Origin: DASZCR01 sp964246705
GTDB taxonomy: Bacteria > Acidobacteriota > Blastocatellia > Pyrinomonadales > Pyrinomonadaceae
Direction: 5' to 3'
Assembly: GCA_964246705.1 (NCBI GenBank)
Contig: CAXTRQ010000017.1
Location: 1-54,253 of the forward strand
DNA length: 54,253 nt
Shown: positions 34,203 to 42,794 of the stretch, one piece after another
How the letters are laid out: every line of letters begins with the position of its first letter
How positions within the stretch are numbered: position 1 is the stretch's first letter
Translations under genes and position numbers: made by a program
The notes under the pieces: model-generated
Database searches by the model: none
What the model was told of the DNA's origin: nothing
What the model saw: only the letters and a program-made list of their open reading frames with translations

Positions 34203-36158
34203 TCAGTGCGGCGCGCCTGTTCCTTCGAGCAGAGCGCCCTCTTCGTATGCCTTGACGAGACGTTCGAGGGCTTCGACGTTGTGGCGGAGGTGCGCGCCCT
34301 CTTCCGTATCGCCGACGAGACGCGGCGGTGTGTAGGCGCGGATGGTGGTCACCTTCGGCACGATGTCTGCGCCTTCGGTGATGGCGTCGCTGATGGATTC
34401 AAAGTGATAATGCTCGGCGAGCGCGATCCGCTCCGGCGCGAGAATCAGCGTATAGCCGCGATCCCCGTAGGCTTCCGAGAAAGCCCCGTCAATGGTCACG
34501 GCATGACCGCCGCTTTTAACAGGCTTTTCGCCCTTCTCGACCTTGACGGGAACGTGTCCGTTGACGATCAGGCCATTCTCCTCAATTCCGAATTCGCGCG
34601 TGATACGGCGACAGAATCCGGCATCGTGAATCAACTTGAAGTAAGGATTCTTATGCTCCTTGCGCGCCTCTTCGTCTGCGACGAAGTAGCTTTCAAAAGT
34701 CGCCATCCGGTCTTTCCCGAAGAGTGGCGAGCGAGCGCCCGTCCAGAGATACCAGAGCCAGTCCTTGTCATTCTCCGACGCCTCGGAGCCTCTGCGAAAA
34801 GCTCTGCGCACAATTCGTTCGAGGGCTTCAAACAACTCGCGACCGGCGCATCGCTCGCCGTCCACTTCGAGCATGAGGCTCTCTGCACGTTCGTCCACCG
34901 GCACGCATCCATGAAAGATGAGCGCGTAATCGCGCTTGAGCCACATCGCGCCGTGGCGTGCGACCGCCGCCATGTGCTCCCATAGTCGCGGACTCGAAAC
35001 GAAAGATTGGCGCAGCCGTGTGATGCAGGTCGCTTCTTCGTCCGTCAGTTCATAAGGCGTCGCAGGGTTAACGGTCGGAAGAAATGTATCGAGCAGTTTG
35101 TGCGTCCGCCCTTCAATCTCGACTGTTCCTTCGCTTGAGCCAATCCGGTGCAGGAGACTGCGCTCGTCCAAGAGCCATTCGGGATGGCGGCTGGCAACCT
35201 GTCCTTCGAGTTTGAACTGGATGATAGCGATAGCCTTCTGCATTCGCGCCATCAACAGATCGTCGCGCAGCCCTGTGCCCTTCGTCTTGAAGCATCCGGC
35301 GGGGTCGTCGCCGTAGACGGTGCGAGCCAGCTTTTCCAGCGAGGCGATGCTGATGCCGTAGCCTTCTTCAAGTTGTGAGAGCCGCCGGTAGCGAATCGAG
35401 ATGCGCAGCACGGTGGCAATCAGAGCCTCGTGCCCCAAGCATGCGCCCATCCACGAAGCATCGTGATTGCCCCACACGAAAGAGACGTTGGGTTGCTGTA
35501 AAAGGTATTCAACAACACGGTCGAGGCGCGGCCCACGGTCGCCCAAATCGCCCGCGACGATAAGCTCTGAGACGGACAGATTTCTGATGAGGCGCGAGGC
35601 GGCGCGCACCGCCGAAAAGTCGCGCTCGTGCGCGGCGAACGTGTCGATCATCTGGTCAACGAAATTTGTGCCGCGCCCTGTGCAAGGCTCGTGCATCAGT
35701 TCCTCGAAAAGCTCGCGTCTCGCCGCCGGGAACAACTTCACGATCTCTTCACGCCGACGATTGACGGCCAGAGAGCGCACGATTCTGAATTGGCGGCGCA
35801 GCGTTTGTTTCACCCACTGGCTGCGTTGCAACGGTTCGCCGAGGCCGGGGCGCAAATACTCGATGGCTTCATGCGGGTAGTAGATGACGGCGAGCAGTTG
35901 TCTCAGTTCTTCGCTTTTCAATTCGGCGTCGAAGAGCGATTCGACCAGCGGGCGGAGGCTCCCCGAAGCGTTATTTATGATGTGGCGCAGCTTTTTGTAT
36001 TCGCCGTGTACGTCGCTGACGACGTGCACGATGCCCTTCGGGAAAGAGAGTGTGGCGCGGAGCGCGGCGGCTTCAGCCAGCGCGAGGTCGGCTGTCGGGT
36101 AGCGTGCGGCGAGCGCTTGCAGAAGGGTCAATTCATTGAGGTCGAACTGTACTGCCAT
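34203..36158 (-). CDS. fbp: Class III fructose-1,6-bisphosphatase
   Basis: 651 residues, the length of the Firmicutes-type (class III) FBPase, a calcineurin-like metallophosphoesterase unrelated to the E. coli enzyme. Metal-binding motifs: SDVHGEYKKLRHI (D, H), VAGDLGDRGPRLD (D), VWGNHDASWMG (N-H-D) and the later IFHGCVPVDE and VNGHVPVKVEKGEKP histidines. It hydrolyses fructose-1,6-bisphosphate to F6P, allowing gluconeogenesis or a pentose phosphate cycle with the neighbouring genes. ATG 36156-36158 has AAGGGA upstream. Last gene of the sugar-metabolism run, 77 nt after the glycosidase gene. Confidence 0.93.
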   Translation of the reverse strand: MAVQFDLNELTLLQALAARYPTADLALAEAAALRATLSFPKGIVHVVSDVHGEYKKLRHIINNASGSLRPLVESLFDAELKSEELRQLLAVIYYPHEAIEYLRPGLGEPLQRSQWVKQTLRRQFRIVRSLAVNRRREEIVKLFPAARRELFEELMHEPCTGRGTNFVDQMIDTFAAHERDFSAVRAASRLIRNLSVSELIVAGDLGDRGPRLDRVVEYLLQQPNVSFVWGNHDASWMGACLGHEALIATVLRISIRYRRLSQLEEGYGISIASLEKLARTVYGDDPAGCFKTKGTGLRDDLLMARMQKAIAIIQFKLEGQVASRHPEWLLDERSLLHRIGSSEGTVEIEGRTHKLLDTFLPTVNPATPYELTDEEATCITRLRQSFVSSPRLWEHMAAVARHGAMWLKRDYALIFHGCVPVDERAESLMLEVDGERCAGRELFEALERIVRRAFRRGSEASENDKDWLWYLWTGARSPLFGKDRMATFESYFVADEEARKEHKNPYFKLIHDAGFCRRITREFGIEENGLIVNGHVPVKVEKGEKPVKSGGHAVTIDGAFSEAYGDRGYTLILAPERIALAEHYHFESISDAITEGADIVPKVTTIRAYTPPRLVGDTEEGAHLRHNVEALERLVKAYEEGALLEGTGAPH

Positions 36159-36235
36159 CGAAAGTTCCCTTCCAACATGCGCCTGCCAAATGGCGCGGCT
36201 CTGACACGGCTCGCTCTCGAATTGCTTCGAGCGTT

Positions 36236-38908
36236 TTAACTACGCCATTCGTCAATCAGCGAAGCGACGAGTCCAGACCAGCCGGTTTGGTGCGACGCGC
36301 CGAGTCCCATCCCCGTATCGCCGTGATAATACTCGTAGAAGAGAATCAGGTCGCGCCAGTGCGGGTCGCGCTGGAATTTCTCGTACCAGCCGTGCGCGGG
36401 TCTCGTGCCCTGTTCATCGCGCGCGAAGAGCGCGATCAGGCGGTTGGCGAATCCTCTCGCCATCTGTTCAAAAGTGACGGGCGGCTCGCCCTCGACCGCG
36501 CTCTCGATTTCAAAGTTCGGCCCGTAGGCTTTACCGAGTTTGCGCAGCGATTCAATCATCATAAAAGTGGTCGGGAACCAGATGGGGCCGCGCCAGTTCG
36601 AGTTCCCGCCCTTGAGCATCTCGATGGATTCGGCGGGTTCGTAACCGACACGGCTGCCGCCGAAAGAAAAAGGATGCTGCTCGTGATACTTCGAGAGGCT
36701 ACGCAGTCCGTAATCAGAACGAAACTCCTGCGGGTCCCAGACGCGTTCGAGCAGGTGCTTGATTTGTCCTTCGTCAACGATGGCGAGGATATGCACGCGC
36801 TTTCCGTTTTCTTCGATGGTCGTGACGCAGCGTTGCACGAGGTCTTGACGGTTTTGCAGAAACCAATTAAGGCTGCCGTGAAAATCCGGAAACGGCTTGA
36901 TCCAATCCTCTTCCAAGCGTTCGATGGCGTAGAGCGGAATCAAGCCGACCAGCGAACGCACGCGAAACTTGTCGAACGTGCCGTCTTGATAACGCAGCAC
37001 GTCGTAAAAGAATCCGTCGTTCTCGTCCCACAGTTGATAATCGCGCCCGCCCATCTTCTTCATCGCCGCGCCGACATAGACGTAGTGCTGAAAGAATTTG
37101 GTCGCCAAACCTTCGTAAGCCTTGTTCTCTTTGGCGAGTTCGAGCGCGATGCGCATCAGGTTCAGGCAGAACATGCCCATCCAGCCGGTCGCGTCCGACT
37201 GTTCGAGAATCGCGCCGTTCGGTAGTTCGTGGCTGCGGTCGAGCACGGTGATGTTGTCGAGTCCGAGAAAGCCACCCTCGAAGACGTTGTTTCCCTGACT
37301 GTCCACCTTGTTGACCCACCATGCGAAATTGATGAGCAGCTTATGAAAACATTTTTCCAAAAATTGCCGGTCGGCACGCCCGTTGCGAATGCGATCCATG
37401 TTGTAAATGCGCCACACAGCCCACGCATGAACCGGCGGATTAAGATCGGAGAACTCCCATTCGTAAGCGGGAATCTGCCCGTTCGGGTGCTGGAACTGCT
37501 CGAAGAGGAGCAGCCACAACTGCTCTTTCGCAAACTCCGCATCCACGAGCGCGAGCGGCACGCAATGAAAAGCCAAGTCCCACGCCGCGAACCAAGGGTA
37601 CTCCCACTTGTCTGGCATCGAGAGCACGCGCATCGAATTCAAATGCAGCCAGCGCGTATTCCTCTGGCGGCGGCGCGACTCCGGTGGCGGCCAGTTGGGA
37701 TTGTCACCGTCGAGCCAGACATTTATGTCGTAGATATAAATCTGCTTGCTCCACAGCATCCCCGCAAGCGCCTGTCGCTGAATTAGTTTCTCGTCGGCGG
37801 TGGCCTTCGCCGGTTGAATCTCTTCGTAAAACTCGTCGGCCTCCGCGCGTTTCTGCGCGACGACTTTATCCACGTCGGCTAGAGGATTCTTCGACGCCTT
37901 GTCGGTCAGACGCAGGCGCACGACGACGGATTCGCCCGCCGGAACATCGAGGCGGTAATGGACGCAAGCTTTCGTGCCCCTCTGTTCAGGATTAACGCAG
38001 TCTTCGCCGTTGATGATGTGACGATGAAAAGCATCCTTCACAAACGGCTTGCGGCTCTGCGCTCCCCCACCCCAGACGCGCGGCGCATTTGTTTCGTTAT
38101 CCGTAAAGAGCGGCTCGCCATTCGCTTCGGCGTAGAGGTAGCGAGTCCCCATGCGATATTCAAACGGCAGACCGGGCAGTGACTCAGCAGCCGTATCCGA
38201 AGCTTCGAGACTAATGAAGTTTTTGCCCGCGCCGCCTAGTTTGATTTCCGGCTCGGCCTTCGGCTCGACTCCCCACGCCCAGATATTTCTGAACCAGAGA
38301 TGCGGCAGAATGTGTACCGGCGCAGCTTCCGTCCCGCGATTGAAGACTTCGACGCGAATGCAAATATCCTCCGCTTCAGCCTTCGCGTATTCGACAAAGA
38401 CATCGAAATAACGGTCGTCGTCGAAAGCGCCCGTGTCGAGCAGTTCGTACTCCGCGCCCTTCCCGCGCCGCGCGCGATTCTCTTCAATCAGCTTACTGTA
38501 AGGGAACGAGCCTTGCGGGTACTTATAGAGCCACTTCATGTAGGAGTGCGTCGGCGTCGAGTCGAGATAGAAGTAGTACTCCTTCACGTCCTCGCCGTGA
38601 TTTGACTCGCTCGCCACCGTTCCATACAGCCGTTCTTTCAGGATGGGGTCGCGCCCGTTCCACAGCGCCAGCGCAAAGACTAAAAGTTGATAGCGGTCAC
38701 AGATTCCCGCGAGGCCGTCTTCGCCCCAGCGATACGCCTTCGAGCGTGCGAGGTCGTGCGGGAAGTAATCCCACGCCGCGCCGTCCGCGCTGTAATCTTC
38801 GCGCACCGTGCCCCACGCGCGCTCGGAAACGTATGGCCCCCATTTTCTCCAAGGGGCAATTGGTGTCGTGTATGTTTCGTAGAGTCTCTGACGTTCTTTG
38901 CTAGGCAT
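36236..38908 (-). CDS. GH63/MGH1-like glycoside hydrolase
   Basis: 890 residues, no signal peptide, so probably cytoplasmic. The (alpha/alpha)6 barrel of GH63 and related mannosylglycerate/glucosylglycerate hydrolases is indicated by PWFAAWDLAFHCVPLALVD, WVNKVDSQGNNVFEGGFLGLD (in part), RSHELPNGAILEQSDATGWM (in part), and the C-terminal GNSNWRGPIWFPTTFMMIES. The N-terminal 200 residues form the family's beta-sandwich (WGTVREDYSADGAAWDYFPH). Such enzymes release glucose or mannose from short alpha-glycosides or compatible solutes. Position next to glk, rpiB and fbp suggests that the freed hexose enters this pathway; the exact substrate cannot be read from sequence. Confidence 0.85.
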   Translation of the reverse strand: MPSKERQRLYETYTTPIAPWRKWGPYVSERAWGTVREDYSADGAAWDYFPHDLARSKAYRWGEDGLAGICDRYQLLVFALALWNGRDPILKERLYGTVASESNHGEDVKEYYFYLDSTPTHSYMKWLYKYPQGSFPYSKLIEENRARRGKGAEYELLDTGAFDDDRYFDVFVEYAKAEAEDICIRVEVFNRGTEAAPVHILPHLWFRNIWAWGVEPKAEPEIKLGGAGKNFISLEASDTAAESLPGLPFEYRMGTRYLYAEANGEPLFTDNETNAPRVWGGGAQSRKPFVKDAFHRHIINGEDCVNPEQRGTKACVHYRLDVPAGESVVVRLRLTDKASKNPLADVDKVVAQKRAEADEFYEEIQPAKATADEKLIQRQALAGMLWSKQIYIYDINVWLDGDNPNWPPPESRRRQRNTRWLHLNSMRVLSMPDKWEYPWFAAWDLAFHCVPLALVDAEFAKEQLWLLLFEQFQHPNGQIPAYEWEFSDLNPPVHAWAVWRIYNMDRIRNGRADRQFLEKCFHKLLINFAWWVNKVDSQGNNVFEGGFLGLDNITVLDRSHELPNGAILEQSDATGWMGMFCLNLMRIALELAKENKAYEGLATKFFQHYVYVGAAMKKMGGRDYQLWDENDGFFYDVLRYQDGTFDKFRVRSLVGLIPLYAIERLEEDWIKPFPDFHGSLNWFLQNRQDLVQRCVTTIEENGKRVHILAIVDEGQIKHLLERVWDPQEFRSDYGLRSLSKYHEQHPFSFGGSRVGYEPAESIEMLKGGNSNWRGPIWFPTTFMMIESLRKLGKAYGPNFEIESAVEGEPPVTFEQMARGFANRLIALFARDEQGTRPAHGWYEKFQRDPHWRDLILFYEYYHGDTGMGLGASHQTGWSGLVASLIDEWRS

Positions 38909-38976
38909 TTGGATAAGTTGGAGGTTCTCGCGTTTAAAGCCAAATCATCAACTCAGCGCCGCAGTGATTTTGAATG

Positions 38977-39438
38977 TCAGTTGCTCTGTCGCGCGTCGTC
39001 GAGATGCGTCAGTTTCTCGATACGCTGTTGATGGCGTCCGCCGTCGAACTCAGTTTCGACAAAGGCGCGAATCATGCGCGCGGCTAAGTCAGGCTCGATG
39101 AAACGCGCGCCGATGCAGAGAACGTTGGCGTCGTTATGCTGGCGCGCGAGCCGCGCCGTCTCTTCGTTCCAACAGAGTGCGGCGCGCACGCCCGGCACTT
39201 TGTTGGCGGCAATCGAGATGCCGATGCCTGAGCCGCAAATGACGACGCCGCGATCCGCCTCGCCGCTCACGACGCTGCGTCCGACCGCCGCGCCGAAGTC
39301 CGGGTAATCAACGCTCTCAAGGCTGTTCGTGCCCTTGTCTTCGACTTCAAGGCCGAGCGCGGCTAACTCCTTTTTCGCGCTCTCCTTGCTCTCGAATCCG
39401 GCATGGTCGCTGCCGATGGCGATTCTTTTCAGTTTCAT
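38977..39438 (-). CDS. rpiB: Ribose-5-phosphate isomerase B
   Basis: 153 residues, RpiB/LacAB family. It interconverts ribose 5-phosphate and ribulose 5-phosphate. Key residues: GSDHAGFESKE at the N-terminus (Asp and His), the catalytic Cys in VICGSGIGISIAANK, and NDANVLCIGARFIEPDLA. It is unrelated to RpiA. It sits 83 nt after pgl and 68 nt before the glycosidase gene. A perfect AT-rich palindrome lies in the spacer upstream. LacAB/AllB-like sugar specificity is possible, but the pentose phosphate context makes RpiB much more likely. Confidence 0.94.
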   Translation of the reverse strand: MKLKRIAIGSDHAGFESKESAKKELAALGLEVEDKGTNSLESVDYPDFGAAVGRSVVSGEADRGVVICGSGIGISIAANKVPGVRAALCWNEETARLARQHNDANVLCIGARFIEPDLAARMIRAFVETEFDGGRHQQRIEKLTHLDDARQSN

Positions 39439-39490
39439 AAAATCAAATGATGGACGCGAAACGATGAACGATGTGTTGAATACGAATCTG

Positions 39491-39510
39491 AAATCTCAAA
39501 TTTGAGATTT
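39491..39510. repeat. 20-bp perfect palindrome (family B)
   Basis: AAATCTCAAATTTGAGATTT in the pgl-rpiB spacer is its own reverse complement. It resembles the palindrome in the glk-opcA spacer (41397-41414), suggesting a small dispersed element rather than a site specific to one gene. Confidence 0.85.
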
Positions 39511-39521
39511 GAAGTTGCTTT

Positions 39522-40289
39522 TCATTCAGCGTTCGTCGTTTCATTTAGTTTTTCAGCCGCCGCGCGGTCAACGAACCATTCGAGTTGGCCTTCGACGGGT
39601 CGAATTAATTGCGCCGGAAGGCGCTCCGGTTGACGTGCGCCGCGTATGACTTCGGGCAGTCGTTCGGCTTTGCCCGCGCCGGTCACGTTGAACATGATGT
39701 GGCGCGCGTGATTGATGGCGGGAGCGGTGAGCGTGATGCGGTAGGTGTCGAACTTTTCCACCCAGTTGGCGACCACCCATGCGGAGTTTTCCTTTAAAGC
39801 CTCGCTGCCGGGAAAGAGCGAAGCCGTGTGCCCATCGTCGCCCATGCCGAGCATCACGAGGTCGAAGCGCGGCCACTGTTCGTCGCCGAAGTAGGAGCGC
39901 AGTTCATCCTCATAGCGGCGCGCATTGGCGACCGCATCGCCTTCGCCTATCATGCGGTGGACATTCGCAATGGGCAGAGGGACGCGCGAGAGCAACGCCT
40001 CGTTTGCCATGCGGTAATTGCTGTCATGGTGATCGGGCGGCACACAGCGTTCGTCGCCGAAGAAGATGTGGACATCGTCCCAACGCACGCTGTCGCGCCA
40101 GTGGTCGCTCGCCAGCAGTTCATAAATTCGCTTGGGGGTCGAGCCGCCCGCCAGCGCGACGCTGAAACTGCCCTGCTCTTCCAACGCGGCTTTGACGATT
40201 TCGACGAAGCGCGCCGTCGCGGCCTGCGCCACGGCTTCCGCATCATCGTAAATTTTAATATTCGAGTTAGTGTCGCCTGTGTCGCGCAT
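39522..40289 (-). CDS. pgl: 6-phosphogluconolactonase
   Basis: 255 residues from ATG 40287-40289, where AAGGA sits 5 nt upstream; the longer frame overlaps glk. DevB/SOL family: SVALAGGSTPKRIYELLAS, FFGDERCVPPDHHDSNYRMA and LGMGDDGHTASLFPG are the three signature segments and hold the active-site His and Arg/Asp residues. It hydrolyses 6-phosphogluconolactone, the product of G6P dehydrogenase. It is separated from glk by 2 nt and is therefore translationally coupled to it. Confidence 0.95.
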   Translation of the reverse strand: MRDTGDTNSNIKIYDDAEAVAQAATARFVEIVKAALEEQGSFSVALAGGSTPKRIYELLASDHWRDSVRWDDVHIFFGDERCVPPDHHDSNYRMANEALLSRVPLPIANVHRMIGEGDAVANARRYEDELRSYFGDEQWPRFDLVMLGMGDDGHTASLFPGSEALKENSAWVVANWVEKFDTYRITLTAPAINHARHIMFNVTGAGKAERLPEVIRGARQPERLPAQLIRPVEGQLEWFVDRAAAEKLNETTNAE

Positions 40290-40291
40290 CT

Positions 40292-41293
40292 TTATCCTTC
40301 GGCGTTTATGAGCGCACAACGGGCCGCGCCGTAGAGCGCGGTCTTATCGTCGAGGATGACGTGGACGGGGATGGATTCCACCAACCCGGACATCCTTCCC
40401 TTATCCTGAAAAGCGCGCATGAACGCTCCGTCCTTCAACTTTTCGATAATCTTCGGAGCGATGCCGCCGCCGATATAGAGGCCGCCCGACGACTTCAAGA
40501 TGAGCGCGAGATTGCCCGCCATCGCGCCGTAGATTTCAACGAACATGGCGAGGGCTTTGACGGCCAGCGGGCATTTGTCTGCGAGGGCGGCTTGCGAGAC
40601 GGCGGCTGTCTTGCCGCTCTTATCTCCGCTCTCGATTTCTGCGGCCAGCCAGTCCGGCTCGTCTGCGAATTTCGTGTCGCGGAGAAACGAGTAAACGTTG
40701 AAGAGTCCCGGCCCTGAAAGGACGCGCTCGTAGCTGACATGCCCGCCGACCTGTTTCGTCATGTAGCGCAACAGTTCGATTTCGAGTTCATTGCGCGGAG
40801 CGAAATCAATGTGGCCGCCTTCGGAAGCCATCGGACGATAATGATGCCCATCCCAGAAAATCCCTGCCATCCCCAGACCTGTCCCGGCGGCAATCAGGGC
40901 GCGATGGCCGACGCCCGCGCCCGCGCCTTCGTTGAGCGTGTATAGTTGCGCGGGCTGCAAACCCTCGACGCCGTAAGCGGTCGCTTCGAGGTCGTTAATC
41001 AACCCGACGCGGTTGACCTTCAGAGTGTCCGCGAGATTACGGTCGCTGACGATCCACGCCAGATTCGGTGTTTCGACGCGCCCTCCGGCGACCGGCCCGG
41101 CGACGCCGAAACAGGCGTGCGTCACAGATTGCGGATGGTGCGCGTCGAAGAACTCCTGAAGAATCGCTTCGAGCGAGCTATACTGGCCGCTCGGAAAACT
41201 CTGCTGCACGACGGCCTTGCCCAGATCGCCCCCGCTCGGCTCAAACAGCGCCACGTTCGTCTTCGTCCCGCCAATGTCTCCAGCAATAATCAT
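40292..41293 (-). CDS. glk: Glucokinase
   Basis: 333 residues, Glk (ROK-independent, E. coli-type) family. It phosphorylates glucose to glucose 6-phosphate with ATP. Visible: the phosphate-1 motif AGDIGGTKTNVALFE, the sugar-binding NDLEATAYG with catalytic Asp, AGTGLGMAGIFWDG, the SEGGHIDFAPRNELEIELL segment typical of this family, and a C-terminal GGLYIGGGIAPKI adenosine motif. It is placed between opcA and pgl and supplies the substrate of the dehydrogenase. Natural start ATG 41291-41293. A 203-nt spacer with an AT-rich palindrome separates it from opcA. Confidence 0.95.
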   Translation of the reverse strand: MIIAGDIGGTKTNVALFEPSGGDLGKAVVQQSFPSGQYSSLEAILQEFFDAHHPQSVTHACFGVAGPVAGGRVETPNLAWIVSDRNLADTLKVNRVGLINDLEATAYGVEGLQPAQLYTLNEGAGAGVGHRALIAAGTGLGMAGIFWDGHHYRPMASEGGHIDFAPRNELEIELLRYMTKQVGGHVSYERVLSGPGLFNVYSFLRDTKFADEPDWLAAEIESGDKSGKTAAVSQAALADKCPLAVKALAMFVEIYGAMAGNLALILKSSGGLYIGGGIAPKIIEKLKDGAFMRAFQDKGRMSGLVESIPVHVILDDKTALYGAARCALINAEG

Positions 41294-41396
41294 ATTCTGT
41301 TCTTATCTATCGTCCTTCTTATTTGATTCGAGTCTTCGGAGCAAGCGCATCTTCAACACGGGGCGCGCAGGGAATGCATCGAGTTTGAAGATTCGA

Positions 41397-41414
41397 GATT
41401 TGAAATTTCAAATC
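41397..41414. repeat. 18-bp perfect palindrome (family B)
   Basis: GATTTGAAATTTCAAATC in the opcA-glk spacer is its own reverse complement, with further partial symmetry on both sides (GAGATT ... AATCTC). Same style as 39491-39510. Confidence 0.85.
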
Positions 41415-41496
41415 TGAAATCTCTTTTGCCCGCTCTGCGTCCGGTGATGTGTGCGGCGGTGAATCTGAGCGCCCATAAGTTCAACTGAAATTTGCT

Positions 41497-42654
41497 CTAA
41501 GCCCTGATGGTATCGAGCAGGCGCGCCGCGAAATTGAGAGACCCTTCATAAATTTTATCACGCGTGAGAAAACTCAGTTCGCTGCTCAGACGTTGACCTT
41601 CGCTGCGGGCTTCATAGGTGAGGACGCGACCGACGGCACGCTCGCCGCTGCCGATTCTCGTACCCGTCTCCAGCTTCGTCCCTTCCGGCCTCAACTCGAC
41701 ATAAAACTCCGCTTCGACGGAAGAGAGATTGAGCGAGGTGAGCATGCCGTCGCGGCCTTCGATGTCGTCCGTCGCGCTCAGGATAATCTCCACGTCGCGC
41801 GAGTCTGCGGCGCGCAGTTGAAAGCGCGCCTCGCGTTCTTCGACCTTAGTCCCCGAAGGCTCTATCTCCCATTTGAGAGCCTTCGCCATCCAGCCGAGGG
41901 CGAGCAGAGCTTTCGGCGCAATCTCGCCGGGCGCAACATCCGGCTGGTCATACCCGATACGCACGCGCTCGATGCGGTCGAGATGCTGGCGGTAGGCGGG
42001 CACGTCCCAAAAGCTGGCGACGAGCGTGCGCCAAGAGGTCAGCCGTCCCCAGTTCAAATCGCTGAGATTTAAGTCAGGGCGCTCGTTCAGCATTTTCGCC
42101 AGCCGCAGCAAATCCTCATGCGGATTGTCGAACTTAATCGAATCAATAACCACACGGTCGGCCATCTCTGTGAGACGATTAAAAAGCTTATCGGCGTAAT
42201 GCGGAATGTCCTGCCACCAGAGAAAGACCGGAACATCGGGCACGAGCAACGGCGCAACCGCGCTCGCAACCGTTTCGACGATTGCACCGCTCGCTTCAAG
42301 CGTCACCTGCTCGCCGCAAATCTGTTTGCCGCCCTTGCCGCTCTGATGACAGCGCGTCGAGACAGAAGCTTCGAGCTTGGCTTCCGTCGCCTCGCGGTCT
42401 GTGACGAGGACGATGGCGCGGCAAGGATTTCTTTCCACGACTTCATCGAGCAACGCGTCAAGCTCCGCGCGGTCGTCTCCGGCAGTCGAGTAAACAATCA
42501 AATTGAGCACGCAGGCGCGCGTCGTGCCCGCCTGCGTGCTGCCCGCTTTTCCTTCCGCTGCCGCCGCCCACATGGCCGTCAACTCCTTTTCGAGTTTCCC
42601 GGCGTCAATGCCCTTCGCGGTCGAGAATGTAACTGTGCTGGCCTGTGTTTCCAT
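41497..42654 (-). CDS. opcA: Glucose-6-phosphate dehydrogenase assembly protein OpcA
   Basis: 385 residues. OpcA binds and activates G6P dehydrogenase in cyanobacteria and actinobacteria; it is less often noted elsewhere. Recognisable: NLIVYSTAGDDRAELDALL, RNPCRAIVLVTDREA, QICGEQVTLEASG, LLVPDVPVFLWWQDIP and VIDSIKFDNPHEDLLRLA, all typical of the family. There is no enzymatic motif. It follows zwf on the same strand with a 140-nt spacer carrying family D repeats. Its presence implies redox or assembly control of the dehydrogenase in this organism. Confidence 0.93.
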   Translation of the reverse strand: METQASTVTFSTAKGIDAGKLEKELTAMWAAAAEGKAGSTQAGTTRACVLNLIVYSTAGDDRAELDALLDEVVERNPCRAIVLVTDREATEAKLEASVSTRCHQSGKGGKQICGEQVTLEASGAIVETVASAVAPLLVPDVPVFLWWQDIPHYADKLFNRLTEMADRVVIDSIKFDNPHEDLLRLAKMLNERPDLNLSDLNWGRLTSWRTLVASFWDVPAYRQHLDRIERVRIGYDQPDVAPGEIAPKALLALGWMAKALKWEIEPSGTKVEEREARFQLRAADSRDVEIILSATDDIEGRDGMLTSLNLSSVEAEFYVELRPEGTKLETGTRIGSGERAVGRVLTYEARSEGQRLSSELSFLTRDKIYEGSLNFAARLLDTIRA

Positions 42655-42663
42655 ATTAAAATC

Positions 42664-42790
42664 AGTGACGAGTGACGAGTGATAAGTGTTGAGTGATGAG
42701 CATAACCGAAAACAGTCATCAGTAATAAGTGAAGAGTGTTGAGAAGAAAGCTGTTTTTAATTCGCCACTCATCCCTTGCTACGCGTCACT
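42664..42790. repeat. Family D repeats (GTGACGAGTGATAAGTG-like)
   Basis: The zwf-opcA spacer holds repeated GTGACGAGT / GTGATAAGTG / GTGATGAG units (42664-42700), a second run AGTAATAAGTGAAGAGTG (42721-42738) and an inverted piece ending CGCGTCACTG at 42790. The motif AGTGAAGAGTGATAAGT recurs at about 52819-52835. The outer arms CAGTGACG and CGTCACTG can pair. Confidence 0.7.
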
Positions 42791-42794
42791 GCTT

